Shown: one piece after another, positions 17,871 to 26,342 of the stretch
Layout of the letters: every line of letters begins with the position of its first letter
Numbering within the stretch: position 1 is the stretch's first letter
Source of the DNA: Alphaproteobacteria bacterium
Lineage (GTDB): Bacteria; Pseudomonadota; Alphaproteobacteria; Rhodobacterales; Rhodobacteraceae
Direction: 5' to 3'
DNA: 64,000 nt
Assembly (NCBI GenBank): GCA_030427145.1
Contig: JAUHWT010000010.1
Coordinates: 114,910-178,909 of the forward strand
The notes under the pieces: generated by a model
Seen by the model: only the letters and a program-made list of their open reading frames with translations
Told to the model about the DNA's origin: nothing
Databases searched by the model: none
Position numbers and translations under genes: made by a program

Positions 17871-18857
17871 TCAGGTGGAAACCACGGTTCCGCCTGAGCC
17901 AATGAGCGGGAAAACATGGCTGGCGATTGCCGTGTCCTGCGCCCCGGTTCCGGTCAGGTCAGCTACGGTCACCGCGCTATCGGATGTGCGACCAGGGTGA
18001 TTTCCGGTAATGATCCGGCCCAACTCGGTCGGCAGTTGCCGAAGGTCGAGCCCAGCGGCCCGAACGGCTTCCAACTCGCCCGACGTTTCGCATTGCGACA
18101 GCCTGTCCGCCACGTAGAGGTCACAACCGGCAATTGCGTTTGGATCAATCTCATTTTTCCCGGCCTGATCCGAACCCATTGCCGTGACGTGTAGCCCCTC
18201 GTGCAGCCAGGATGCGTCTATCAGAGGCTCACGTGACGGAGTGGTCGTAACGACCAGTTGTGACCGGGCGACAAGATCCGCACCGTTTTCGACGACCTCA
18301 GCCTCAATATTGAGAGTTTCCGCCAGATCGCGCGCACACGCTTCCGCTTTGCCGATGTTGCGCCCATGAACAAGGATGCTACGGAATGGCCTGACCAGAT
18401 GTGCCGCCCGCATCTGAAGGCGCGCCTGCACGCCCGTACCGATCACCCCTGCGGTTTCAACCTCAGCGGGGGCAAGATGTCGCGCAGCGACGGCGCCAGC
18501 GGCAGCCGTACGAATATCGGTCAGGTAGCCATTATCGAGGAAAACCGCTTCAACCAAACCGGTCCGCGCAGAAAACAGAATCATGAGGCCGTTGAGACTC
18601 GGCAGACCAAGGCCCGGATTGCCGAAAAACCCTGGGCTCACCTTGATCGCGAATCCGTCAAAACCCGGAATGTAAGCGGTTTTCACGTCGACCTCCCCGT
18701 TTACCTCGGGCAGGTCCATCGAAAGGATCGGTGGCATCACGACCCCACCGGTATCAAGCGCGGCGAAGGCGCGTTCGATGACGTTGACCAGATCCAGATC
18801 CAGTTTGACCAGGCCACGCAACTGGGCCTCGGTCAGAATTCTGATGTCACGGGTCAT
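17871..18857 (-). CDS. eutC: EutC-like ornithine cyclodeaminase-family protein
   Basis: 328-residue cytoplasmic protein of the ornithine cyclodeaminase/mu-crystallin family. The Rossmann motif is GVIGTGVQARLQM (about 138-150), preceded by the family block SFKVSPGFFGNP-like segment FAIKVSPGFFGNPGLGLPS and DNGYLTDIRTAAAGAVAARH. This matches EutC, which with EutA and EutB acts on 5-hydroxyectoine in ectoine utilisation. It overlaps the upstream eutB gene by 11 bases, so the two are co-translated. No other ectoine gene is visible. The iminosuccinate reductase BhcD of the beta-hydroxyaspartate cycle belongs to the same family, so the exact substrate remains open. Confidence 0.82.
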   Translation of the reverse strand: MTRDIRILTEAQLRGLVKLDLDLVNVIERAFAALDTGGVVMPPILSMDLPEVNGEVDVKTAYIPGFDGFAIKVSPGFFGNPGLGLPSLNGLMILFSARTGLVEAVFLDNGYLTDIRTAAAGAVAARHLAPAEVETAGVIGTGVQARLQMRAAHLVRPFRSILVHGRNIGKAEACARDLAETLNIEAEVVENGADLVARSQLVVTTTPSREPLIDASWLHEGLHVTAMGSDQAGKNEIDPNAIAGCDLYVADRLSQCETSGELEAVRAAGLDLRQLPTELGRIITGNHPGRTSDSAVTVADLTGTGAQDTAIASHVFPLIGSGGTVVST

Positions 18858-19854
18858 AGGATCGGCCTTTCAGGGTGTAGTCGCCCAGCATAACGTCCTG
18901 CCCGGCCATGATGCGCTGAAACTGCCGCATATCAAGGTTGCGACCGGTGACAATCGTGCCGACCGGTCCCGCAGGTTCAGGCAGCAGACCCGCAAGGTAT
19001 GCGGCGATACCAACGACCGAGGCACCTTCACCAACCATTCGATCCTCGTAGAACAGGACCTGCATTGCGTCGCGGATCTGTTCTTCGGTGACCACAACGA
19101 TGTCGTCCAGATATTTCCGGCAGAGAGAAAAACTGTATTTGTTGGCATTTCCAATGCCGCCGCCAAGACTGTCCGCAAGGCTGGGAACCTCCTCGACCTC
19201 GACGGGGTGTCCGGCTGTCACGGATGCAAACATTGCAGCGCCACGGTCCATTGAGATGCCGATGACCCTGACGTCAGGATCGAACGATTTGGCGGCAAAG
19301 GCGACCCCGGCGGCCAAACCTCCGCCCGAGAGCGGGACGAGGATCTCGTCAAGGTCCGGTCGGGCCTCCATCATCTCGAGGCCGATGGTTCCCTGGCCCG
19401 CGATGACTTTCAGGTCGTCAAAAGGCGGGATCTCCACAAGTCCCTCCCGTTCGACAAGGCGTAGGCACTCCGCCTGCGCATCATCCTGGCTGCTGCCCGA
19501 AATATGGACATCCGCGCCCAGCGCCCTGATCCCCTCGACCTTTGCCTGCGGCACCAGCTCGGACATGCAGATCACCGCCTTCAACCCACGTTTTGCGGCG
19601 GCATAGGCTACGCCTCTTCCATGGTTGCCGGTCGAACAGCAGGTCACGCCGCGGCTGCCATCGGGCAAGGCCATGATCGCATTGTATGCGCCGCGGAGTT
19701 TGAACGCCCCGATCGGCTGGGCAATTTCGAGTTTCAGGAGAAATTCCGTGCCAAGCCTGGAGGACATGAACGGCGACGGCACCATCGGCGTTGCATCGGC
19801 CACGCCGCGAATGATGTCGCGGGCTGCGACGATATCGGACCGGGTCAGAGGCAA
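18847..19854 (-). CDS. eutB: EutB-like PLP-dependent dehydratase
   Basis: 335-residue fold-type II PLP enzyme of the threonine/hydroxyaspartate dehydratase group. The cofactor lysine is in GAFKLRGAYNA (Lys52); STGNHGRGVAYAA and VPLSGGGLAAG are the phosphate- and ring-binding loops. It removes water and, in relatives, ammonia from a beta-hydroxy amino acid. It closely resembles EutB of hydroxyectoine utilisation. I place the start at the TTG at 19854, because GGGGAGGG lies just upstream and the remaining N-terminus aligns with the family; the open frame extends 61 implausible Arg/Cys-rich codons further. It is divergent from a peptide-type ABC transporter. Confidence 0.83.
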   Translation of the reverse strand: MPLTRSDIVAARDIIRGVADATPMVPSPFMSSRLGTEFLLKLEIAQPIGAFKLRGAYNAIMALPDGSRGVTCCSTGNHGRGVAYAAAKRGLKAVICMSELVPQAKVEGIRALGADVHISGSSQDDAQAECLRLVEREGLVEIPPFDDLKVIAGQGTIGLEMMEARPDLDEILVPLSGGGLAAGVAFAAKSFDPDVRVIGISMDRGAAMFASVTAGHPVEVEEVPSLADSLGGGIGNANKYSFSLCRKYLDDIVVVTEEQIRDAMQVLFYEDRMVGEGASVVGIAAYLAGLLPEPAGPVGTIVTGRNLDMRQFQRIMAGQDVMLGDYTLKGRSYDP

Positions 19855-20410
19855 CGGGCCCTCCCCACGGGGGCGCCGACGGAATTTACCACATTTTTGG
19901 TTGTCGACAGCATTTAACCCAAGCTCTGTTTTCAGCCAAACTGTTCTTCTATTGGCGCATTTACAACACCTCCTACCCGACGATTGCAACAGCGCCGGAG
20001 GGATCCTGGAAGGCCTGAGAATAAACCGCGGCGACAACTGCCGGGAGGCAGGGACCGTTCATTGTTCCAATTAGATGCCAGACTGGTCGAAATTCACCAG
20101 GTTCGTGGCAAATATCCTTGAAAACCAGATGGCTTCGCGTTGGTTTTGAAGCGGCAATGTCAGTCAGTTAACCGATTCCACAAAACTACAAAGTTCGTCG
20201 ATCGAATGAAAACTTTCCGGGATTTTCGCCCATAACGGGACAATGACCACTGGAATAGACCATATTTTCCCGGAAAACGGGCTTTAGTCCCGGCATCAAT
20301 CATGTTTTGTTAGACAGTGTGAGTGTGTGCGGGCGAAAGAACTGCCTGTATACTCAACGGTCAATCGGTCGCACTGGACTAAGGTGACAGACGGAAAACA
20401 GGGAGTACCA
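19855..20410. promoter_or_regulatory. Divergent regulatory region, eutBC / peptide-type ABC operon
   Basis: About 556 bases without a supportable gene between two divergent operons. An inverted repeat, TTTCCGGGA at 20214-20222 and TCCCGGAAA at 20268-20276, lies in an AT-richer part. The central distance between the arms is 54 bases, about five helical turns, which would suit a looping or two-site regulator. The promoters of both operons should be here. Confidence 0.4.
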
Positions 20411-22018
20411 ATGACCAAACCTTCTCGAATTAACATGGATCGTCTTGCCCATGAGGCCCGGAGGGGCAGCATTTCGCGGCGGGACTTTCTGAACACCGCT
20501 GCAGCGGCAGGTATGACGACAACGGCGGCAACCGGCCTTTGGACGAGCAAGGCCCACGCCCAGCCGAAAAGCGGTGGCCATTTCCGCTGGGGTTTGCATG
20601 ACGGCAACAGCGCCGACACGCACGATCCCGGCACATATCTGTCGCGCCAGCAGATCTATCTGGCGCATACACATCGCTCCTATCTGACGATGATCAACGG
20701 CGATGGCTCACTCGGTCCCGACCTGGCAACCGCGTGGGAAGCCAGCGACGACGCGTCAGAATGGACGTTTGAGCTGAACCCGAACGCGGTGTTCCACAGC
20801 GGACGTCCCGTAACCGCCAATGACGTTATCGCTTCGTTCAACCACCACCGTGGCGACGCATCAACCTCGGCCGCCAAGGCTCTGCTCACGGACGTGACGG
20901 ATATCACCTCTGACGGCGACCATACCGTAACCTTTACGCTTTCGCGGGGTAACGCCGATCTCGGCTGGCTGATGACCGACTACCATCTTGCGATCTGCCC
21001 GGCCAATGAGGACGGCACGATCGACTGGCAGTCCGGCGACGGTTCCGGCCCGTACAAGATCGACAATGTGGACTGGGGTGTTCAGATTTCGCTCAGCCGC
21101 CACGATGGCTGGCACGGGGAAGGCGCTTACTTTGACAGTGTTGACCTCATCGTTCTGAACGACCCGAATGCCCGCCAGACCGCTCTGGTGACGGGCGATG
21201 TGCATGCGGTTTCGCTCATTGAGCTGAAGACCATGGCTCTGCTGCAGCGTGATCCAAACATCGTGATCCACAACATTCCGTCGGCAGGTGCGATTACCAT
21301 GCCGATGCATTGCGACACCGCACCGTTCGACAACGTCGACGTGCGAAACGCGCTCAAACTGGCCATGAACCGTGAGGAGATCATTGAGAAGATCGCCTTC
21401 GGAGCCGCCACGATGGGGAATGATTTCCATCACTCGCCGGCACAGCCCTACTGGCCGGAAGGTATCGAACAGCGCACTTACGACCCGGATCAGGCCAAGT
21501 CGCTGCTTGCCAAGGCGGGCGCGGAAGGGATTTCGATCAACCTTTCGACTGCGGACAGTCTGTTCTCGGGTGCCGTCGACATGGCCGTTCTCTACCAGGA
21601 GCAGGCAAGAGCGGCAGGCATCAATATTAATGTGGTGCGCGAGCCAAACGACGGGTACTATTCCGAAGTATGGCTGAAGAAGCCGTTCCAGATGGTATCC
21701 TGGGGTGCGCGTCCGACGCCGGACGTCATGTACACTCTGGCGTACAAGGATGACGCGGCATGGAACGAAAGCCGCTGGCAGAACGAACGGTTCAATGAGT
21801 TGCTGCTCCAGGCCAAGTCGGAACTCGACGACAGCCTGCGTGCGGAAATGTATCGCGAGATGGCAACGCTCGCGCGGGACGACGGTGGCACGATCATTCC
21901 GTTCTTCAACAACTTCGTCTACGCCAACCGCGCCAATGTCGGCACCCCCGAACAGATGGCCGCGAGCTGGGAAAACGACGGTGCCCGCGCTGCCAGCCGC
22001 TGGTGGTTCACCGACTAG
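20411..22018 (+). CDS. ABC transporter substrate-binding protein, peptide/DppA type, Tat-exported
   Basis: 535-residue periplasmic binding protein of solute-binding family 5. The N-terminus has a twin-arginine signal (SISRRDFLNTAAAAG), unusual enough to note because most DppA proteins use Sec; cleavage is likely after KAHA. The family's GTY/TLDP-like opening is THDPGTYLSRQQIY and later VNRNP-like blocks follow (VRNALKLAMNREEI). The ATG at 20411 has GGGAG five bases upstream; the frame stays open 28 codons earlier without a site. It heads a transporter operon divergent from eutBC. Family members bind peptides, but also opines, sugars and amino acid derivatives, so the ligand is open. Confidence 0.9.
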   Translation: MTKPSRINMDRLAHEARRGSISRRDFLNTAAAAGMTTTAATGLWTSKAHAQPKSGGHFRWGLHDGNSADTHDPGTYLSRQQIYLAHTHRSYLTMINGDGSLGPDLATAWEASDDASEWTFELNPNAVFHSGRPVTANDVIASFNHHRGDASTSAAKALLTDVTDITSDGDHTVTFTLSRGNADLGWLMTDYHLAICPANEDGTIDWQSGDGSGPYKIDNVDWGVQISLSRHDGWHGEGAYFDSVDLIVLNDPNARQTALVTGDVHAVSLIELKTMALLQRDPNIVIHNIPSAGAITMPMHCDTAPFDNVDVRNALKLAMNREEIIEKIAFGAATMGNDFHHSPAQPYWPEGIEQRTYDPDQAKSLLAKAGAEGISINLSTADSLFSGAVDMAVLYQEQARAAGININVVREPNDGYYSEVWLKKPFQMVSWGARPTPDVMYTLAYKDDAAWNESRWQNERFNELLLQAKSELDDSLRAEMYREMATLARDDGGTIIPFFNNFVYANRANVGTPEQMAASWENDGARAASRWWFTD

Positions 22019-22065
22019 GCTTGCGCCGAAACCTGCCGGGCCCCGGATCCACTTAGGGGCCCACC

Positions 22066-22104
22066 GACCTGGACGGGCAAGCTCATGTATTGCCTGTCCA
22101 GGTC
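22066..22104 (+). other. Intercistronic stem-loop after the binding-protein gene
   Basis: GACCTGGACGGGCAA and TTGCCTGTCCAGGTC form a 15-bp stem (one G-T pair) with a 9-base loop, in the 129-base gap between the binding protein and first permease. No T-run follows. Such hairpins often protect the abundant binding-protein message and lower expression of the permeases. Confidence 0.7.
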
Positions 22105-22147
22105 CACTGACCCGCCAGCGGGAACCTGACAAGAAACGGGGGAATAC

Positions 22148-23104
22148 ATGGGTGATATAGTCACTCTAATAGCCAAGCGACTCGGCCTGGGGCTGATTAC
22201 GCTACTGATCATTTCGATCATCATTTTCTTTATGGTCGAACTTCTGCCAGGCGACATTGCTCAGGCGGTTCTCGGACAGGGCGCCACGGAGGAGAACCTC
22301 GCCGCGCTGCGCGAACAGATGGGACTGAACAAACCCTCCATCGTCCGCTACTTCGAATGGCTTGGAGGTGCGGTTGTCGGTGACTTCGGAGAATCCATCG
22401 TAACCGGTGAAAGGGTCAGTGCCGTTATTTCGGACCGTTTGGTCAATACGCTTTTCCTCGCGGCCTATGCTGCGGTCATTGCCGTTCCCTTCGCGATCAC
22501 ACTTGGCATAATCGTCGCGCTTCTGCGGAACACCCTGTTCGACCGGGTTGCCAACGTGCTGACATTGACATCGATTTCGAGTCCGGAGTTTTTTCTGGGA
22601 TACGTACTCATTCTGTTTCTGGCTGTTAAGTCCAGCGCCTTTCCAGCGATTGCGAGCCTCAGTGGCGACCTGAGCTTCGGTGAACTGTTGCACCGGACGT
22701 TCCTTCCCGCCCTGACTTTGGTTCTGGTTGTGACGGCCCACATGATGCGCATGACACGGGCGGCCATCATCAACCTTCTGGCCTCGCCCTATATTGAGAT
22801 GGCCCGCCTCAAAGGCACGCCGCCCTGGAAAGTGATTGTGAAGCACGCGCTTCCCAACGCCTGGGCGCCCATCATCAACGTGGTTGCACTTAACCTCGCC
22901 TATCTGATTACCGGCGTGGTGCTTGTTGAGGTTGTGTTCGTGTATCCAGGCATTGGTCAGTCGCTTGTCGACGCGGTGTCAAAACGCGACTTCCCGGTGG
23001 TTCAGGCCTGCTGTCTGATCTTCGCGGCAACCTTTATCCTTCTCAACCTTGCAGCCGACGTTGGTGCCATCCTGACCAACCCGCGCCTGCGGCATCCGAA
23101 GTAA
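22148..23104 (+). CDS. ABC transporter permease, DppB type
   Basis: 318-residue inner-membrane protein with about six transmembrane segments. The first segment and following periplasmic loop (ITLLIISIIIFFMVELLPGD, then AREQMGLNKP-like ALREQMGLNKPSIVRYFEW) match the DppB family. The EAA coupling loop for the ATPase is YIEMARLKGTPPWKVIVKHALPN. A GGGGGAA ribosome site precedes the ATG. It forms the translocation pore with the next gene's product. Confidence 0.94.
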   Translation: MGDIVTLIAKRLGLGLITLLIISIIIFFMVELLPGDIAQAVLGQGATEENLAALREQMGLNKPSIVRYFEWLGGAVVGDFGESIVTGERVSAVISDRLVNTLFLAAYAAVIAVPFAITLGIIVALLRNTLFDRVANVLTLTSISSPEFFLGYVLILFLAVKSSAFPAIASLSGDLSFGELLHRTFLPALTLVLVVTAHMMRMTRAAIINLLASPYIEMARLKGTPPWKVIVKHALPNAWAPIINVVALNLAYLITGVVLVEVVFVYPGIGQSLVDAVSKRDFPVVQACCLIFAATFILLNLAADVGAILTNPRLRHPK

Positions 23105-23116
23105 GGGAGCGGGATC

Positions 23117-24181
23117 ATGGAACTTTTTGTAATTCTCTACTTTGCCTCCCTCATCATTGCGTCCTGTATCGCCGCCTACCTTCAACGGCGCGGCGTGTTC
23201 ATGACGGTGTTCTCACTCACCCTTGCCTCCTTCGTACTTGGCATTGTGGGTGGCGTGGGCGCTTTGCGGTTTGTGGCAATGTCGGCCGGCATTCTGGCGT
23301 TCGCAGCGGGTATTTCCTACGCGTTCAAGGAATTCCTCGTCATCATCACGCCCAAGAACACGTCAAAGGAGCTGAAAACCGCGCCTCTGACGGCCGCGTT
23401 TGGCATGTTCGTGATTTTCACTTACGCCATCGCGGGCATTTTCGCGCCGTGGATCGCCCCATATGGGGAGAGCGAGGTGATCTCCTCGGCCTTTGCCCCT
23501 GCGGACGAAAACATGCTTCTTGGCGCCGACCAGCTCGGCCGGGACATGTTCAGCCGCATCATTTTCGGCGCGCGCAACACCGTTGGTCTGGCGCTGGTGG
23601 CAACGCTGGCTGCATTCTTCATGGGTGCGCTCGCGGGGCTCCTGGCTGCGGTTAAGGGTGGATGGTTCGATCAGTTCATGGGCCGCTTTGCGGACGTGAT
23701 CATGTCGATCCCGTCGCTGATCTTCGCCCTGCTGATGCTCTCGATCTTTGGCCCGCAGATCTCCGTAATCATCATCGCTGTTGCCATTATCTACGCGCCG
23801 CGGGTGTTCCGCCTGACACGGGCGGTCGCCGGGAACGTGGTGGTTATGGACTACATTGAGGCGGCCAAGCTTCGAGGTGAGGGAGACTGGTATCTGATCC
23901 GCAGGGAAATCCTGCCGAACTCCACGGCTCCGCTGGTTGCCGAATTTGGTCTTGAGTTCTGCTTCGTGTTCCTGCTGGTCGCCGGTCTGTCGTTCCTCGG
24001 CCTCGGCATTCAGCCCCCGACTGCTGACTGGGGGTCGATGGTTCGCGAGAACGCCACACTTATCTCGTTTGGGGACATCACCCCGCTTATTCCTGCTGCG
24101 GCCATTGCGCTGCTTACGGTTGCGGTCAACTTTGTCGTTGACTGGATGCTGTGGCGCTCCTCCGGCCTGAAGGAGATGTGA
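23117..24181 (+). CDS. ABC transporter permease, DppC type, with N-terminal membrane extension
   Basis: 354-residue inner-membrane protein. The C-terminal ~260 residues are a normal DppC permease: LGADQLGRDMFSRIIFGARNT, then the EAA loop YIEAAKLRGEGDWYLIRREILPN and FLGLGIQPPTADWGSM. In front are about 75 extra residues holding roughly three additional transmembrane segments (about 3-19, 31-47, 52-69), longer than the usual ~300-residue DppC. GGGAG lies just before the ATG. It starts 12 bases after the first permease and belongs to the same operon. The extension has no motif I recognise. Confidence 0.92.
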   Translation: MELFVILYFASLIIASCIAAYLQRRGVFMTVFSLTLASFVLGIVGGVGALRFVAMSAGILAFAAGISYAFKEFLVIITPKNTSKELKTAPLTAAFGMFVIFTYAIAGIFAPWIAPYGESEVISSAFAPADENMLLGADQLGRDMFSRIIFGARNTVGLALVATLAAFFMGALAGLLAAVKGGWFDQFMGRFADVIMSIPSLIFALLMLSIFGPQISVIIIAVAIIYAPRVFRLTRAVAGNVVVMDYIEAAKLRGEGDWYLIRREILPNSTAPLVAEFGLEFCFVFLLVAGLSFLGLGIQPPTADWGSMVRENATLISFGDITPLIPAAAIALLTVAVNFVVDWMLWRSSGLKEM

Positions 24182-24183
24182 TC

Positions 24184-25860
24184 ATGACCGATATGACCAA
24201 CAATGACCCGATGAAGAAAAAGCAGGTCCTGCTCGAGATCAAGGATCTGAAAATCGAGGGGTATACCGGCGAAAACTGGGTGCCCATCATCAAGGGCGTC
24301 GACCTAACCCTGCACAGGGGTGAGGTCATGGGGCTGATCGGTGAATCCGGCGCGGGCAAGTCCACAATTGGTGCTGCGGCCATGGGCTACGCCCGCGATG
24401 GCACCCGGATTGTGGAAGGCTCCTCGATTGAGTTTGACGGCATTGAACTGACCACATCGACCTCAGCCGAAAAACGCGCGCTGCGTGGTTCAAGGATCGC
24501 CTATGTCGCACAGTCCGCCGCGGCCTCCTTCAATCCGGCCCACAAGCTGATTGACCAGCACACGGAGGCGCCGGTCCAGTACCGCATCAAGAAGCGGCTG
24601 GAGGCACAGGAAGACGCGATCGAACTCTATGAGCGACTGCGACTTCCGAACCCGGAGGAGATCGGCTTCCGGTATCCGCATCAGGTGTCGGGCGGACAGC
24701 TGCAACGGGCGATGACGGCGATGGCGATGGCCTGTCGTCCGGATCTCATCATCTTTGACGAGCCGACCACGGCGCTTGACGTGACCACGCAGATCGAGGT
24801 CCTGGCCGCGATCCGTGACATTGTCGATCAGTTCAACACTGCGGCGATCTACATCACGCACGACCTCGCGGTGGTGGCGCAGATGGCGGACACCATCAAA
24901 GTGCTGCTGAAGGGTGAGGAGGTCGAAGAGGCTCCGACGGAGCAGATGCTGAAAAACCCCAAAGAGGATTACACAAAATCCCTCTGGGCCGTGCGCAGCT
25001 TCGAGCGTCCCCAGAAGGAGCGCCCCAAAAACGCCACGCCGCTCGTCTCCGTTCAAAACATCGATGCCGCCTACACCGGTGGGGTCAAGGTTCTCGACAA
25101 CGTATCCTTCGACATCCACGAGGGCATGACGGTCGCGGTCGTTGGTGAATCCGGTTCAGGTAAATCAACCACGGCGCGGGTCATCACCGGGCTTTTGCCA
25201 CCGTCAAATGGTCAGGTTCTTTTCCGCGGTGAGCCCCTGCCCCCCAAATACACCGACCGAAGCAAGGATCAGCTCCGTCAGGCACAGATGATCTACCAGA
25301 TGGCGGATACGGCGCTGAACCCCAAAGTGCGGATCTCCGAGATCATTGGGCGGCCGGCACGGTTCTATTCCGGTCTTTCGGGCACGGCGCTGAAGTCACG
25401 GGTCGATGAACTGCTGGACCTGATCGAGCTGGAGCCGTCGAAATACTACGACCGCTTCCCGCCCGAACTTTCCGGCGGACAGAAACAGCGCATCGGGATT
25501 GCACGTGCGCTGGCTGCGGAGCCCAGCTTCATCATCTGCGACGAGGTCACGAGTGCTCTCGACCAGCTGGTCGCCGAGGGCATCCTGCGACTGTTGGACC
25601 GGCTGCAGAAGGAGCTCAACCTCGCCTACATGTTCATTACCCACGATCTCGCAACGGTCCGCGCAATCGCTGACGAGGTGGTGGTCATGCAGCACGGCAA
25701 GGTGGTTGAACAGGGTCCCAAAACCGAGATGTTCACCCCGCCGCACCATCCCTATACCGATCTTCTTCTGAGTTCGGTGCCAGAGATGGACCCCAACTGG
25801 CTCACCACGCTGCTAGAGGAACGGGGTGTCGACAATGTCGGTGAGGCCGCCGACGTTTAA
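24184..25860 (+). CDS. Fused DppD-DppF ABC transporter ATP-binding protein
   Basis: 558-residue cytoplasmic protein with two complete nucleotide-binding domains in tandem. Domain 1 (about 10-265) has GESGAGKST, signature VSGGQLQRAM and Walker B LIIFDEPTTALD. Domain 2 (about 290-540) has GESGSGKST, LSGGQKQRIGIARAL and FIICDEVTSALD. Both domains keep their catalytic Glu, so both sites may hydrolyse ATP. The ATG at 24184 has AAGGAG nine bases upstream and the frame is in line with the permease stop. It is the last gene of the transporter operon and is followed by a strong terminator. Confidence 0.94.
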   Translation: MTDMTNNDPMKKKQVLLEIKDLKIEGYTGENWVPIIKGVDLTLHRGEVMGLIGESGAGKSTIGAAAMGYARDGTRIVEGSSIEFDGIELTTSTSAEKRALRGSRIAYVAQSAAASFNPAHKLIDQHTEAPVQYRIKKRLEAQEDAIELYERLRLPNPEEIGFRYPHQVSGGQLQRAMTAMAMACRPDLIIFDEPTTALDVTTQIEVLAAIRDIVDQFNTAAIYITHDLAVVAQMADTIKVLLKGEEVEEAPTEQMLKNPKEDYTKSLWAVRSFERPQKERPKNATPLVSVQNIDAAYTGGVKVLDNVSFDIHEGMTVAVVGESGSGKSTTARVITGLLPPSNGQVLFRGEPLPPKYTDRSKDQLRQAQMIYQMADTALNPKVRISEIIGRPARFYSGLSGTALKSRVDELLDLIELEPSKYYDRFPPELSGGQKQRIGIARALAAEPSFIICDEVTSALDQLVAEGILRLLDRLQKELNLAYMFITHDLATVRAIADEVVVMQHGKVVEQGPKTEMFTPPHHPYTDLLLSSVPEMDPNWLTTLLEERGVDNVGEAADV

Positions 25861-25875
25861 CGCAACGCGAAAAGC

Positions 25876-25897
25876 AAAACCGCCCAAGGGCGGTTTT
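25876..25897 (+). terminator. Intrinsic terminator of the peptide-type ABC operon
   Basis: AAAACCGCCC and GGGCGGTTTT pair perfectly around an AA loop, the T-run being part of the 3' arm. It lies 15 bases after the stop codon. Because it is symmetric it could also terminate minus-strand transcription from the 40-residue membrane protein gene. Confidence 0.88.
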
Positions 25898-25945
25898 GTG
25901 ATCCGTAGAGGTAAATTCGGCTCGGGGCAAATGCCCTGAGAGGCG

Positions 25946-26068
25946 TCAGACGATGAAAGACGCCGTCGCAACCATCGTTCCGATGATCAGCGCATAGACC
26001 AAAAGCAACGCCGAGAATGTACCGCTCCGGGCACGATATTCACGGATCAGACTATCACGTGTCAGCAT
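25946..26068 (-). CDS. Small single-pass membrane protein, 40 residues
   Basis: Short open frame starting MLTRDSLIREYRARSG and continuing with a hydrophobic stretch (about residues 17-40) that runs to the C-terminus. A near-perfect GGAGG lies five to six bases before the ATG, which is the main reason I accept it. The N-terminal half is charged with net positive residues, so it should stay cytoplasmic with the helix in the membrane. It stands alone between the terminator at 25876-25897 and the DNA ligase gene. No family is recognised; it may be missed by automatic annotation because of its size. Confidence 0.6.
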   Translation of the reverse strand: MLTRDSLIREYRARSGTFSALLLVYALIIGTMVATASFIV

Positions 26069-26342
26069 CTCGACCTCCTTCATTCACTGCGCCCGAAACC
26101 GGACCGAATCACTGTGCTTCCAAGTCACCGTTAGTAGACTTGCCTGAGTCGATCAATCTTGAACTGGCACATAGATATAATTGCCAATACTTTCTCTCGA
26201 CGGCGTGAAACCAACGACACCATTGCTGGGGAGATTGGGATGACCAGTAAGATTACAACCGATCAAAAATCCCGTTCACGACTTTGCGAACGCTTTCCGG
26301 AGCCGCCTGCCTGCGCCCTGGTGTGACAGGCGGAACGCCGCA
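26069..26342. other. Non-coding gap between the small membrane protein and the DNA ligase
   Basis: About 270 bases with no supportable gene. It should contain the minus-strand promoter for the 40-residue protein and the 3' end of the ligase transcript. I see no convincing hairpin. Confidence 0.4.
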
